Source: Haloferax gibbonsii ATCC 33959
GTDB taxonomy: Archaea > Halobacteriota > Halobacteria > Halobacteriales > Haloferacaceae
Assembly (NCBI RefSeq): GCF_000336775.1
Contig: NZ_AOLJ01000015.1
Span: forward strand, 62,001 to 126,000
Reading direction: 5' to 3'
DNA: 64,000 nt
Shown here: piece after piece, positions 45,203-53,823 of the stretch
Layout: every line of letters begins with the position of its first letter
How positions within the stretch are numbered: the first letter of the stretch is position 1
The notes under the pieces: model-generated
What the model was told of the DNA's origin: nothing
The model's database searches: none
Seen by the model: only the letters and a program-made list of their open reading frames with translations
Made by a program: the position numbers and the translations under genes

Positions 45203-45910
45203 ATGACCGCGGCACCGCGCGACGACCTCGCCCGCCGCATCGCGGGCGAGATTACCCTCTCGGACGACCCCGGCGCGACGCTCCGGAAGTGGCGGACCGA
45301 CTTCGACATCTCCCAGACGGCGCTCGCCGAGCAGTTGGACGTGTCGTCGTCGGTCGTCTCCGACTACGAGAGCGGTCGCCGCGAGAGCCCCGGCATCGGC
45401 GTCATCCGCCGGATGGTCGAGGCGCTTCTCGACATCGACGAGGCCCGCGGCGGCAGTCGCATCCGGCAGTACGCCCGCGTCCTCTCGGCCGGCTTCGAGA
45501 GCGACATCGTCCAGGACCTCCGGGAGTACCCCACGTCGATTCCGCTGGACAGCTTCTACGACGCCATCGGCGCGACGCCCATCGTCGACGGCGACCAAGA
45601 CCGCATCAGCGGCCACACCGTCATCAACAGCATCCAGGCCATCACGCGGCTCTCCTCGGAGGAGTTCTACCGGCTCTACGGCCAGTCGACGAGTCGGGCG
45701 CTCGTCTTCACCGGCGTCACCCGCGGCGAGTCGCCGCTCGTCGCCATGCGCGTCGTCACGCCGACGCCGAACGCCGTCGTCCTCCACGGCCTCTCGGAGG
45801 ACGAACTCTGGGAGCACGCACCCGCGCTCGCCACTATCGACGGCTTCGCGCTCGCCGTGACCGACCGCGACCTAGACGAGATGCTCGAAGACCTGCGGAA
45901 GCTTCCCTGA
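45203..45910 (+). CDS. XRE-type helix-turn-helix regulator (COG1709-like)
   Basis: A 235-residue transcription regulator. The HTH lies near residues 35-75, with ISQTALAEQLDVSSSVVSDY and the following recognition helix region. The C-terminal domain (ISGHTVINSIQAI, RALVFTGVTRGESPLVAMR) occurs in archaeal COG1709 regulators and probably senses a ligand. The start at 45203 is chosen from composition; a 49-residue N-terminal extension would be atypical. It is divergent from the YdjM-like gene. Confidence 0.88.
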   Translation: MTAAPRDDLARRIAGEITLSDDPGATLRKWRTDFDISQTALAEQLDVSSSVVSDYESGRRESPGIGVIRRMVEALLDIDEARGGSRIRQYARVLSAGFESDIVQDLREYPTSIPLDSFYDAIGATPIVDGDQDRISGHTVINSIQAITRLSSEEFYRLYGQSTSRALVFTGVTRGESPLVAMRVVTPTPNAVVLHGLSEDELWEHAPALATIDGFALAVTDRDLDEMLEDLRKLP

Positions 45911-46019
45911 GTCCGCCGTCGCAACTCGATTTTCCCGTTCTCTCCGATTCGATTCGAATTTCCAGAGTGTCCGTCCGAGGGCGAAAAAAGCCGAAGGGCG
46001 GCCGCGACGATGTCACTCC

Positions 46020-46322
46020 ATGGATATTCGCGACCTCCAATCGCACCTCGAAACGGCGTTCGAATACCCCGTTGCGACCGACCGCGTACTCGAACGCGTC
46101 GGCGACATCGAAGTGACTGCGCCGAACGTCGACGACGCGGAGACCGTCGAGGCCATCCTCGACCCCCTCGGAGCCGAGACCTACGAATCGGCCGCCGACC
46201 TGTACAACACGATACTCGGAAGCGTGAGCGACGACTACATCGGCAGAAAGTTCTACGACGACCGGGGCGCGGACCCCGCTGACTCGTGGTCGATACTCCC
46301 CGAACAGGCGCGGTCGTTCTAA
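46020..46322 (+). CDS. DUF5789 family protein
   Basis: A 100-residue acidic protein starting MDIRDLQSHLETAFEYPV. This haloarchaeal family has a small helix-strand fold. DAETVEAILDPLGAETYES and SVSDDYIGRKFYDDRG are the characteristic segments. No function is known. It converges on the HMG-CoA synthase gene. Confidence 0.82.
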   Translation: MDIRDLQSHLETAFEYPVATDRVLERVGDIEVTAPNVDDAETVEAILDPLGAETYESAADLYNTILGSVSDDYIGRKFYDDRGADPADSWSILPEQARSF

Positions 46323-46342
46323 CGGCCGGCGCTTCGTCTCCG

Positions 46343-47680
46343 CTACTCCACGTATTCGTAGCGGCGCTCGTTCATCCGACCCCAGCCCGTGAAGACGAAC
46401 TCGGCTTCGGGTTGGGTGAACTCCTCGACCTCGATCTCCTTTTCGTGGTTGTGCACGTCGTGGATGAGCTCGTAGTCGTCGAAGGAGATCTCGGTTCGGG
46501 CCGCGAGCTGGTCGTCCACGTCCACGGCCTCGATTTCGTCGAGCCACGTCTCTTGGACCGTCTCGGCGTGAATCTCGGCCTGCGCGCCGGAGCCGTACGA
46601 CCCGACGAGAAGCTGCTTGCCGGTCATGTCTTTCCCCTCGTCGGCGGCGGCGATGAGCGCCGACAGTCGGGCGATGTGGACCGAGCCGGTGTACCAGTTG
46701 CCGACGCGGCTGGAGATGTCGAGCGTCGGCTCGATGACGCGGCCGTACCAGTCGCGGTACTGTTCGGTCGTCTTCAGTTCGTCCATGTAGCCGCGGATGG
46801 CCTCCTCGTAGTCGTCCCACGTCTCGAAGTCCTCCTCGCGGGGCTGGCGGCCGATTTCGGCTTCGAGGTCGTCTTCGATGTCGGTGTCGCGGGTCATGTG
46901 ACGGAACCCGAGGAGGGCCGCCTTCCGAACCATGCCGGGGAACGGCGTGTGGAACGGGATGTACTCGAAGAGGTCCGGGTGCGTGCGGCCCGCGACGCTC
47001 TCGTAGTCTTCGAGCGCCTCGCGCATGCGGGCGAGGTACACCTGCATGGAGCGCTTGCCGTCCACCGAGGGGAACTGCTGATTCGGCTTGAGGAAGTCGG
47101 TCTCGTCCATGCTGCCGTAGCCCTGCTCGGTCGAGAGTTCGACGAGGTCCGGGTCCTCGTCGATGAGCATCGCCACCGCGCCCGCGCCCTGCGTCGCCTC
47201 GCCGGGGTCGCCGCGCTCGTAGAGGGCGGTGTCGGTGGCGATGACGAGCGCCGCGCGCCCGCGGTTGCGTCCCGCCTTAATCCAGTTGTAGGCGTCGTCG
47301 AGGCTCTGGGTGCCGGCGATACAGGCGAACTTGCGCTCGCCCTTGTTCGCGTGGCGGAAGTCGCCGTCGTACACCTGTTCGAGACAGCCGGCGATGTACG
47401 TCGACACCGGCTTGGAGTTGTCGAACGCCGACTCGGTCGCCACGTCGATGCGGCCGATATCCGCGGGCGTGAGCCCCTTTCGGTCCATCAGTTGCTTGGC
47501 GGCGTTCGCACCCATCGTGACGATGTCCTCGTACACGTCCGGGAACGACGACGTGTGGAGACCGAGGCCCTTCGTGTACTTCTCCGGGTCTTCGCCCTTC
47601 ACCGGCGCGAAGGTGTTGGGGAGGTCTAACACGAGTTTGCCCGTCCAAATCTCCATGGCGTCGATGCCGACGGAAGTCAT
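46343..47680 (-). CDS. hmgB: Hydroxymethylglutaryl-CoA synthase
   Basis: Condenses acetyl-CoA and acetoacetyl-CoA to HMG-CoA, the entry to the mevalonate pathway that makes archaeal lipids, carotenoids and quinones. The 445-residue length fits haloarchaeal forms. The nucleophilic Cys is in KFACIAGTQSLDDAY, the catalytic His in EYIPFHTPFPGM, and the general base Glu is probably in VATESAFDNSKP. GSYGSGAQAEIHA is the conserved C-terminal motif. A TATA-like element lies about 27 bases upstream of the start. Experimentally studied in H. volcanii. Confidence 0.97.
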   Translation of the reverse strand: MTSVGIDAMEIWTGKLVLDLPNTFAPVKGEDPEKYTKGLGLHTSSFPDVYEDIVTMGANAAKQLMDRKGLTPADIGRIDVATESAFDNSKPVSTYIAGCLEQVYDGDFRHANKGERKFACIAGTQSLDDAYNWIKAGRNRGRAALVIATDTALYERGDPGEATQGAGAVAMLIDEDPDLVELSTEQGYGSMDETDFLKPNQQFPSVDGKRSMQVYLARMREALEDYESVAGRTHPDLFEYIPFHTPFPGMVRKAALLGFRHMTRDTDIEDDLEAEIGRQPREEDFETWDDYEEAIRGYMDELKTTEQYRDWYGRVIEPTLDISSRVGNWYTGSVHIARLSALIAAADEGKDMTGKQLLVGSYGSGAQAEIHAETVQETWLDEIEAVDVDDQLAARTEISFDDYELIHDVHNHEKEIEVEEFTQPEAEFVFTGWGRMNERRYEYVE

Positions 47681-47759
47681 GGTCGATGCTACAGAACCGA
47701 GGGATAAGGTTTTGTCGATGGTGAGTTACGTCGGTTGTCGAAGAATAGGCGACGAGCGG

Positions 47760-49655
47760 TCAGGCGTTCTTGTCGCCCGCGATATCCGAGAGGACGTATC
47801 GGTCGACCACGATACCGTCGTCGTCCACGACGCGGACCTCGATGTCGTAGGTGTTCCCGGTCCCGTAGGTTTCGGTGTATTCGAGGTTGTTCTCGCTCGT
47901 CGCGGCACTTCGGACGACTCCGCTGGCCTGCGGTTGCTGGCGGTTGCGGAAGTACACCTCAACTTCGGCGAACTCGCTCGTCCCGATAACGTCGTAGTCG
48001 ACCCGGTAGCGAACTCGATTCCGGTTAGTCTGCGACTGATCCGACACAGACACCGAGTCGAGCGCGGGGCTTCCCGCGCGGGAGAGGCCGTCGTTTCCGG
48101 ACGGGTCGGTCCAGTCCGCGTCGTCGGTCACGATGCGCTCGTCGACGACGACGCCGTCGGCGTCGAGCAACTGAAGCCGGATATGGTAGGTCATTCCAAA
48201 AGTCCCGCCGTTGTCCTCGGCGGCGAAGTCGTCGATGGTGTGCCGCGGGTCCGCGCTCTCGTAGATTCCCTCGGCGTACGACGCGTCCACGTTCGAAACC
48301 CACAGCCTGACGCCGCCGAACTCCGCCCGGTCGGTGACGTTGTACGAGGCCTCGTAGTCGGCCTGCGTCATGCTCAGGTCGTCGATGATGGTCCCCGCGA
48401 ACGACGGGCTGGACGCCCGCGTCAGGTCGTCGTTGCCGGCGGGGTCGACGCCGTCGGCCACGTCCGAGATGACCCGGCGGTCGACGAGTACGCCGTCCTC
48501 GTCGAAGACGCGGATGACTGCCTCGTAGTCGTCGCCTTCGGTCCCGTCGTACGCCGAGTAGCCCGCGATGGTCCCGCGGGATGCGGTCCCGCTGAGTTCC
48601 GCGGTCGCCGAGGGCGCGTCGAGGTTGTCGAACTCGACGCGAATCTCCGAGAGGTTCGAGGCGTTCGTGACGTTGTAGTTCAGTTCGTACGCCGCACCCT
48701 CCTGCGTCAGGTCGATGAGCGCGGCACCGCGAATCTTCGGGTCGTTCGACTCGGGGAGTCCCGTGTTCGCGTCGGGGTTGTCGCCGTCGGCAACGTCCGA
48801 GATGGTCCGCGAGTCGAGCACGTTGCCGCCCGCGTCCAGCGCCGCCACCGTGATTCGGTAGCGGTCGCCGACGCCCGCGCCGATATCGTAGGTCGCGAAG
48901 CCGCGGGCGTTCGTCTCGGTGACCGTCTGGGTCGCCCACGACGAATCGAGGTTCTCGAAGGTCACGCGGACGCGGTCGAAGTCCGGACCCGCGGCCACGT
49001 CGTAGTCCACGCGGTAGCCGGCACCGCCGGAGTCGGTCGTCCGGTCTTCCACGTGCACCCCGTTGATAGCGGTCGATTCCGGGGGTGTCGAAGTGGTCGT
49101 GGCCGTGGTCGTCGTTGCGGTCGTCGAAGTTGTCGTCGCCGTGGACGTGGTGGTCGCTGGCGGACTCGTCGTCGTCGTCGGTCGCGGCGTCGGCGCGGGA
49201 CCCGGGGTCTCCGTGACCGCGCCGAGCGTCCGCTCCGCGCGGTGGATGACGGTGTTACTCGGTTCGTGGACGACCAACACGAGGTACGGGTCGCTCCCGT
49301 CGAACCCGACAGGGGCGGCCGGCCGCCAGCTGTCTCCGGGGCCGAACAGCGACTCCGTCGTCGCCGCTCGCCCGTTGATGTCACCGTCAGTCCCGAGCGA
49401 GTACCGGGTCGTCGTGTCCTCGCTTCGGGTGATGACGGCCACGTCGCCGGCACGGAGGGTGTCGCCGGCGCGGTGCGCGAGCGTCAGGTTCGACTCGTCG
49501 ACGGTCACGTCGAGTTCCACTAACGGAGCGTCGTCTCGGTAATCGTCGACAGCGGCGAGCGCGGCGACGCCCCCGACCGTGACGACCACCACGACGAGTC
49601 CTAACAGGAGGACCACCCCGACCGTCTCGCTCTGTGCGCGCGAAGCGACCTGCAC
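47760..49655 (-). CDS. Type IV pilin-like surface protein with four tandem beta repeats
   Basis: 631 residues with a GTG start. The N-terminus RAQSETVGVVLLLGLVVV is a class III signal (cleavage near the QSE) followed by one membrane helix. A globular stretch (about 40-150), a Pro/Thr-rich linker (about 151-195) and four repeats of about 109 residues follow. Each repeat ends in a variant of VISDVADGVDPAGNDDL. The repeats have a YDV...F..V/IRV.F.NLD core and look like Ig or cadherin-like beta domains. A surface or fibre protein is likely. A leaderless promoter fits the GTG at 49655. No known family was recognised beyond the pilin N-terminus. Confidence 0.8.
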   Translation of the reverse strand: MQVASRAQSETVGVVLLLGLVVVVVTVGGVAALAAVDDYRDDAPLVELDVTVDESNLTLAHRAGDTLRAGDVAVITRSEDTTTRYSLGTDGDINGRAATTESLFGPGDSWRPAAPVGFDGSDPYLVLVVHEPSNTVIHRAERTLGAVTETPGPAPTPRPTTTTSPPATTTSTATTTSTTATTTTATTTSTPPESTAINGVHVEDRTTDSGGAGYRVDYDVAAGPDFDRVRVTFENLDSSWATQTVTETNARGFATYDIGAGVGDRYRITVAALDAGGNVLDSRTISDVADGDNPDANTGLPESNDPKIRGAALIDLTQEGAAYELNYNVTNASNLSEIRVEFDNLDAPSATAELSGTASRGTIAGYSAYDGTEGDDYEAVIRVFDEDGVLVDRRVISDVADGVDPAGNDDLTRASSPSFAGTIIDDLSMTQADYEASYNVTDRAEFGGVRLWVSNVDASYAEGIYESADPRHTIDDFAAEDNGGTFGMTYHIRLQLLDADGVVVDERIVTDDADWTDPSGNDGLSRAGSPALDSVSVSDQSQTNRNRVRYRVDYDVIGTSEFAEVEVYFRNRQQPQASGVVRSAATSENNLEYTETYGTGNTYDIEVRVVDDDGIVVDRYVLSDIAGDKNA

Positions 49656-49677
49656 GACTGAACGCAGGCGGGTGCGA

Positions 49678-49710
49678 CATAAAAACGTACGCGGCAACAG
49701 ACCTTTATCA
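49678..49710. promoter_or_regulatory. Back-to-back TATA boxes of divergent surface genes
   Basis: On the minus strand a TTTTTATG element (49678-49685) lies 27 bases before the GTG at 49655. On the plus strand ACCTTTATC (49701-49709) lies about 28 bases before the ATG at 49733. The pair share 77 bases, so the promoters abut and both mRNAs should be leaderless. Confidence 0.6.
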
Positions 49711-49732
49711 GTCCGACCAGTTGACCACCCCA

Positions 49733-51364
49733 ATGGAACTCCTCGACAGCGAACGGGGGCAGGCGGTTCAGGTCGGCGCTATTCTCCTGTTCGGCTTCCT
49801 CGTCATCGGCCTGTCGCTCTACCAGGCGACGGTCGTTCCCCAGCAGACGAAAGCGACGGAGTTCGGGGCCTATCTGGACGCCTCGGACGACCTCGTGTCG
49901 CTCCACAACGACGTGCTCGCGACCGCGACGAGGGGAGTGCAGTCGGGGGTCACGGTTCAAACGGGCGTCCAGTACCGCCCGCGCGTCGTCTTCATCAACC
50001 CCGGCCCGCCGACGGGGAGCCTCGCGCTCACGGACTCGCGGGACGTCACTATCGCCGGTGTCGACGCCGTCGACGGCGAGCCCGAGGCCGTCCGGACGCT
50101 CTGGGACGGCGGGGCCCGCACCTACGAGAGCAAGGTCCTACGCTACTCACCGAGCTACAACGAGTTCGATGGCACGCCAATTACCGTCTCCGGCGCGTCG
50201 GTCCAGCGCGAGGCCGGTGCGAACGTGGTCCCGCTCGGCGGACAGACGCTCGTCTCGGGGAACCGAATCACCGTCGTCTCCGTCGACGGACGAATCGGCC
50301 AGACGGCGGCCCGAACCCCGCTGACCGTCGCGCCCATCTCGTCGGCCGCGCGGACGGTGACCGTGACGAACGAGTCCGACGAGGACATCAGTCTAACTGT
50401 CCCGGTGGGGTCGAACGCGACGGCGTGGAGTCGGTCTCCGACCGCCGACCGGTTGCTGGAGAACGTCCGGGTGAAAGCCGTCTCCGACCTCGGCGACGGC
50501 GCGGACCCGACGAACAGCCTCGTCCGCGTCACCCTGAACGGCTCGTACACCTACGAACTCCGGCTCGCAAAGGTCGAGCTGTCGTCCTCGTCGGCCGCGT
50601 CGACGGTCGCCAGTCCCGACGGACAGTACCTCGTCCCGGTCACGACGGGAGCCTCCGCCGCGCCCGGCGAGTCGACCGGAGTCGTCGTCGAGGCTCGCGA
50701 CGGCTACAACAACCCTGTCGAGGGCGAGCGTATCGACTTCACCGTTACCGAAGGCGACGCGTCACCGACGAGTCGGACCATCACAACGACCGACGATGGC
50801 CGCGCTGGGTTCGCGTTCGCGCCCGCCGGCGACGCGGATGGACCGATAACCGTCCGGGCGTCGGGCGACCTCGACGGCGACGGGACGGTCGAGGCGATCG
50901 AGCAGACGACCTACACCGTCCCGCTGGTCAACGGGAGCGGCGGTGGCGGCGGCACGGGCGCGGGAGACGACGGGTCGACGAGCGAAATTAACCCGCCGCA
51001 GGAGGACCAAGACGTCATCCTAACGGGGACGACCGCCACGAACGGAAACGACGCCGCTCGCATCTCCCTCAACAACACCGGAACGGAGCGCGTCGTGACG
51101 AGCTTCCGCGTCTCGTTTTACTACCCCGACCAGGGCGGTAACGGCGCCGAGACCGCGTCGTTCAACGGTTCGCCAGCTCAGAACGTGGGAGCTGATCAGT
51201 ACACGCTTGGCCCGGACCGGGTCACACTCCCGTCGGACGCAACGACGGACATCACCATCGACTTCGCGGCGAACAAGAACCTCGACACACGTGGCGACTT
51301 CTTCATCCTCACCGTCCAGTTCGACGACGGCGAGTTCGCGACGTACTTCGTCGCGGTCCCGTAG
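49733..51364 (+). CDS. Pilin-like surface protein with Ig-like (invasin type) domain
   Basis: 543 residues. The short charged N-terminus ERGQAVQVGAILLFGFLV is a class III signal followed by one helix. Beta-rich sequence fills about 60-300. An Ig-like domain of the Big-1/invasin kind lies near 308-398 (VVVEARDGYNNPVEGERIDF; DDGRAGFAFAPAG). A Gly-rich linker (about 401-412) leads to a C-terminal beta domain. The modular layout suggests an adhesin or fibre subunit. It is divergent from the four-repeat protein. Confidence 0.82.
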   Translation: MELLDSERGQAVQVGAILLFGFLVIGLSLYQATVVPQQTKATEFGAYLDASDDLVSLHNDVLATATRGVQSGVTVQTGVQYRPRVVFINPGPPTGSLALTDSRDVTIAGVDAVDGEPEAVRTLWDGGARTYESKVLRYSPSYNEFDGTPITVSGASVQREAGANVVPLGGQTLVSGNRITVVSVDGRIGQTAARTPLTVAPISSAARTVTVTNESDEDISLTVPVGSNATAWSRSPTADRLLENVRVKAVSDLGDGADPTNSLVRVTLNGSYTYELRLAKVELSSSSAASTVASPDGQYLVPVTTGASAAPGESTGVVVEARDGYNNPVEGERIDFTVTEGDASPTSRTITTTDDGRAGFAFAPAGDADGPITVRASGDLDGDGTVEAIEQTTYTVPLVNGSGGGGGTGAGDDGSTSEINPPQEDQDVILTGTTATNGNDAARISLNNTGTERVVTSFRVSFYYPDQGGNGAETASFNGSPAQNVGADQYTLGPDRVTLPSDATTDITIDFAANKNLDTRGDFFILTVQFDDGEFATYFVAVP

Positions 51365-51465
51365 CCGGGGCTCGCCGTCGGAAAACGGTCGGAGCGGGTC
51401 CGGGAGATTCCGGCGCTCTCAGCGGACGAAAAGCGAGACGAAAAGCAGCGCGAGAGAGGCCGAGT

Positions 51466-52053
51466 TCAGTCTTCTTCTTCGACGACCTCGGGCTCCGAGA
51501 GGCCGCTCTGGAGGCTGTCGAGGCCGTTGACCCACTCGGTGACGAGTCCGAATTCGAGTTCGTCGAGAACCTCGATGTCGAGGTCGTCGCCGTCGATGAC
51601 GCGGGTGCCGACCTGGACGATGTAGCCGAGCGCGCTGTCGAGGTCGTCGGCGGCCTCGGCGTCCGCGGCGGCGCGGATGTAGGCGTCCATGTCGTCTTCG
51701 AGTTCCGCGGGGCCGGCGACGATGAACTCCTCGGCGGCGAAGAAGGCACACGAGAGGCTCGTCTGGACGCTCCCGATGAGGATTTCGGCCTCCTCGTTCT
51801 CCGACTCGAACTCGGGTTCGGCCATGACGATGTCGTGGACGGTCGAGAGCTCGTCGAGCGCCTCTTCTTCGCCCAGCGTGTCGTCGTCGTAGGCGGTCAG
51901 AATCTTGGCGATGGCGATGGCCGCGTCGTTCTGGATGTTCATCAGAAGACGGCCGGTCTCCTCGCTTTCGAGGTCCAGGTCCTCTTCTTCGACGCGCGTC
52001 AACCAGTTCTGCCAGCGTTCCGGCGAGTAGTATCGTTCCTCGGCCTCGGTCAT
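51466..52053 (-). CDS. DUF2150 family protein
   Basis: A 195-residue acidic protein starting TEAEERYYSPERWQNWLTRV, the family signature. It is mostly helical with many Glu/Asp. AAIAIAKILTAYDDDTL and SAFFAAEEF-type segments follow (here SLSCAFFAAEEF). The function of DUF2150 is unknown; it is widespread in haloarchaea. The start at 52053 is chosen over an extended reading with an atypical N-terminus. Confidence 0.88.
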   Translation of the reverse strand: MTEAEERYYSPERWQNWLTRVEEEDLDLESEETGRLLMNIQNDAAIAIAKILTAYDDDTLGEEEALDELSTVHDIVMAEPEFESENEEAEILIGSVQTSLSCAFFAAEEFIVAGPAELEDDMDAYIRAAADAEAADDLDSALGYIVQVGTRVIDGDDLDIEVLDELEFGLVTEWVNGLDSLQSGLSEPEVVEEED

Positions 52054-52192
52054 ACCTACAACCTCCCGTGCCGGACTCAAATGCCTTTCTTATCCTGCTT
52101 GTGACCGTGCGAGGGCTCGACGTGGGAGAAGACGGCGCAATTCGACTCGTGCGCCGGTCTCGGCGACCGTTCCGCGCTCCGCCCGACAGTCC

Positions 52193-53041
52193 CTATCGGT
52201 CGAGCGTCGCTTCGGTGTCGACGCCGTAGACCAGCGCGGGCGTCTCGACGTGAGCGTTCCTGACGGCGTCCTCGCGCCCCTCGTCGAGAAGCCAACCGAC
52301 GCGCCGGGGGACGGTCTTCGGCCCCATCACCGCGCCGGGGCGGTCGGGGTCGTCGATGAAGTCGGTCTCCATGAGGAACGGGTCGCCCCGCTCGGCGGCG
52401 TCTTCGAGGCGGTCCTTGTCGCTCATGACGCTCGGCGTGCCGCCGGTCAGGTGGCCCTGCGCGTAGTGTTTGACCACGCGCTCTCCGGGGACGCCGCGCT
52501 CGTCGGCCCACTCGGCTACGTCCGAGAGGTCGGTCGTCGACTCCGTGTGGAGTTGGAGCGCGCAGTCGCAGTCCGCGGCGAGGTCGAGGCCGTGTCTGAG
52601 GACGGCGTTCGAGGCCTCCCAGACGGCGTCGGTGACCTCGTAGTGCGGGCGGCCGGACTTGAGCGCGAGCGCGTCGCCCTCGCGGACGAACTCGGCGGCG
52701 GTGTCGAGGCCGGCGCACATCAGGTCGCGGGCGGCCTCGGGGTCGTAGCCGCGGTCGTCGACGAGCTTCGAGACGAGACCGGGGTGGACGCCGAGGACGG
52801 GCCACGCGCGTCCGGGAAGTAGCTCGGAGGCCTCGCGGACGACTTCGACCGTCGTCTCGAAGACCGGGCGGAAGTCCTCGCCCGTCTCGACCTCGTGGCC
52901 GAGGAGCCACGAGGGCTTGTTGACGACGAGGAGGTGCGTGCCGCCGCTCCGGGCGAAATCCTTCACCGCCTCCAGCCCGCGACCGTGGTCCGGGTCGAGG
53001 TGGAGGTGGTTGTCCACGACCGGCGTGTCGAACTCCTGCAT
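52193..53041 (-). CDS. TatD-like metal-dependent hydrolase
   Basis: A 282-residue TIM-barrel hydrolase, probably a DNase or general phosphoesterase. Metal-binding HxH is in VVDNHLHLDPD, then VLGVHPGL, LQLHTES, VVKHYAQG and the catalytic Asp in FLMETDFID, in the order of TatD enzymes. Slightly divergent from bacterial TatD, with an unusual HLL-rich N-terminal helix. The gene is separate from its neighbours. Confidence 0.87.
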   Translation of the reverse strand: MQEFDTPVVDNHLHLDPDHGRGLEAVKDFARSGGTHLLVVNKPSWLLGHEVETGEDFRPVFETTVEVVREASELLPGRAWPVLGVHPGLVSKLVDDRGYDPEAARDLMCAGLDTAAEFVREGDALALKSGRPHYEVTDAVWEASNAVLRHGLDLAADCDCALQLHTESTTDLSDVAEWADERGVPGERVVKHYAQGHLTGGTPSVMSDKDRLEDAAERGDPFLMETDFIDDPDRPGAVMGPKTVPRRVGWLLDEGREDAVRNAHVETPALVYGVDTEATLDR

Positions 53042-53151
53042 GGACGACTGGTCGGTCGGGGGAGGAAAAAGCGAACCGTTCGCGGTCGGTCGTGTCGAAT
53101 TGAGTCAGGCGCAGTCGGATCGTATCGGGGTCGACCGGGTCGTCGCCCGAC

Positions 53152-53628
53152 TCAGTCGCCGTCCTCTGCGAGTTCGTCGAGCGTCATCGCGTGGGTCGCC
53201 GCGTTCTGGAGCGCGTCCGAGCGGCCGTAGCTCCCGGGCGCGATGGCGACCGTCCGCAGGCCGTAGGCGTTGGCCGTCTCCAAGGCGGGCTTGAAGTCGG
53301 TGTCCCGCGAGGCGACCGCGATGACGTCGGCGCGGTCCTCGACGGCGTACCGGGTGAGGTCGACCGCGAGCTTCACGTCCACGTCGCCGCTCGTGACGAC
53401 GACCTCGAAGCCGCGCGCCTCGGCCGCCTGAATCAGCCCCGGCGTGGCGTGTTCGTCGAGGTAGAGCCGCGCCGCGCTCACCTGTCCGCCGAGGGAGCGA
53501 GCCGCCGCCCGGATGTCGTCTAAGTCCACGTCGAACTCGTCGCGGAGGACGTTCGGCCCGTCCACGAAGAGCGCCACTCGGCCCGACGGGAGCCCGTCGG
53601 GACCGACCAACCGCCGCAGGAGGTCCAT
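53152..53628 (-). CDS. NYN domain protein (LabA/DUF88 type)
   Basis: A 158-residue PIN-like nuclease fold. The conserved Asp residues lie in VALFVDGPNVLRDEFD, TSGDVDVKLAVDLTRYA and IAVASRDTDFKPALETA, the three acidic positions that bind Mg. NYN proteins cleave RNA, and a few act in RNA maturation. It lies between TatD and the protease genes, each oriented away. Confidence 0.9.
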   Translation of the reverse strand: MDLLRRLVGPDGLPSGRVALFVDGPNVLRDEFDVDLDDIRAAARSLGGQVSAARLYLDEHATPGLIQAAEARGFEVVVTSGDVDVKLAVDLTRYAVEDRADVIAVASRDTDFKPALETANAYGLRTVAIAPGSYGRSDALQNAATHAMTLDELAEDGD

Positions 53629-53823
53629 ACACCACCTCGCCCGGTTTCGGGTTTATAAATTTCGAGGGAGGGTCGACCGAAGCAGGAACGACGATTCGGG
53701 AATCTGTCGAGGATTTATTTTGGTTTACGGATTCGTTCCGAATCCCCTTTGAAGAACAGGCTGAAATTGAAATTTCAGTCAAGCTAACAAATATTGCCAC
53801 GGTCTCCCGAGTCATGTGTGCCC

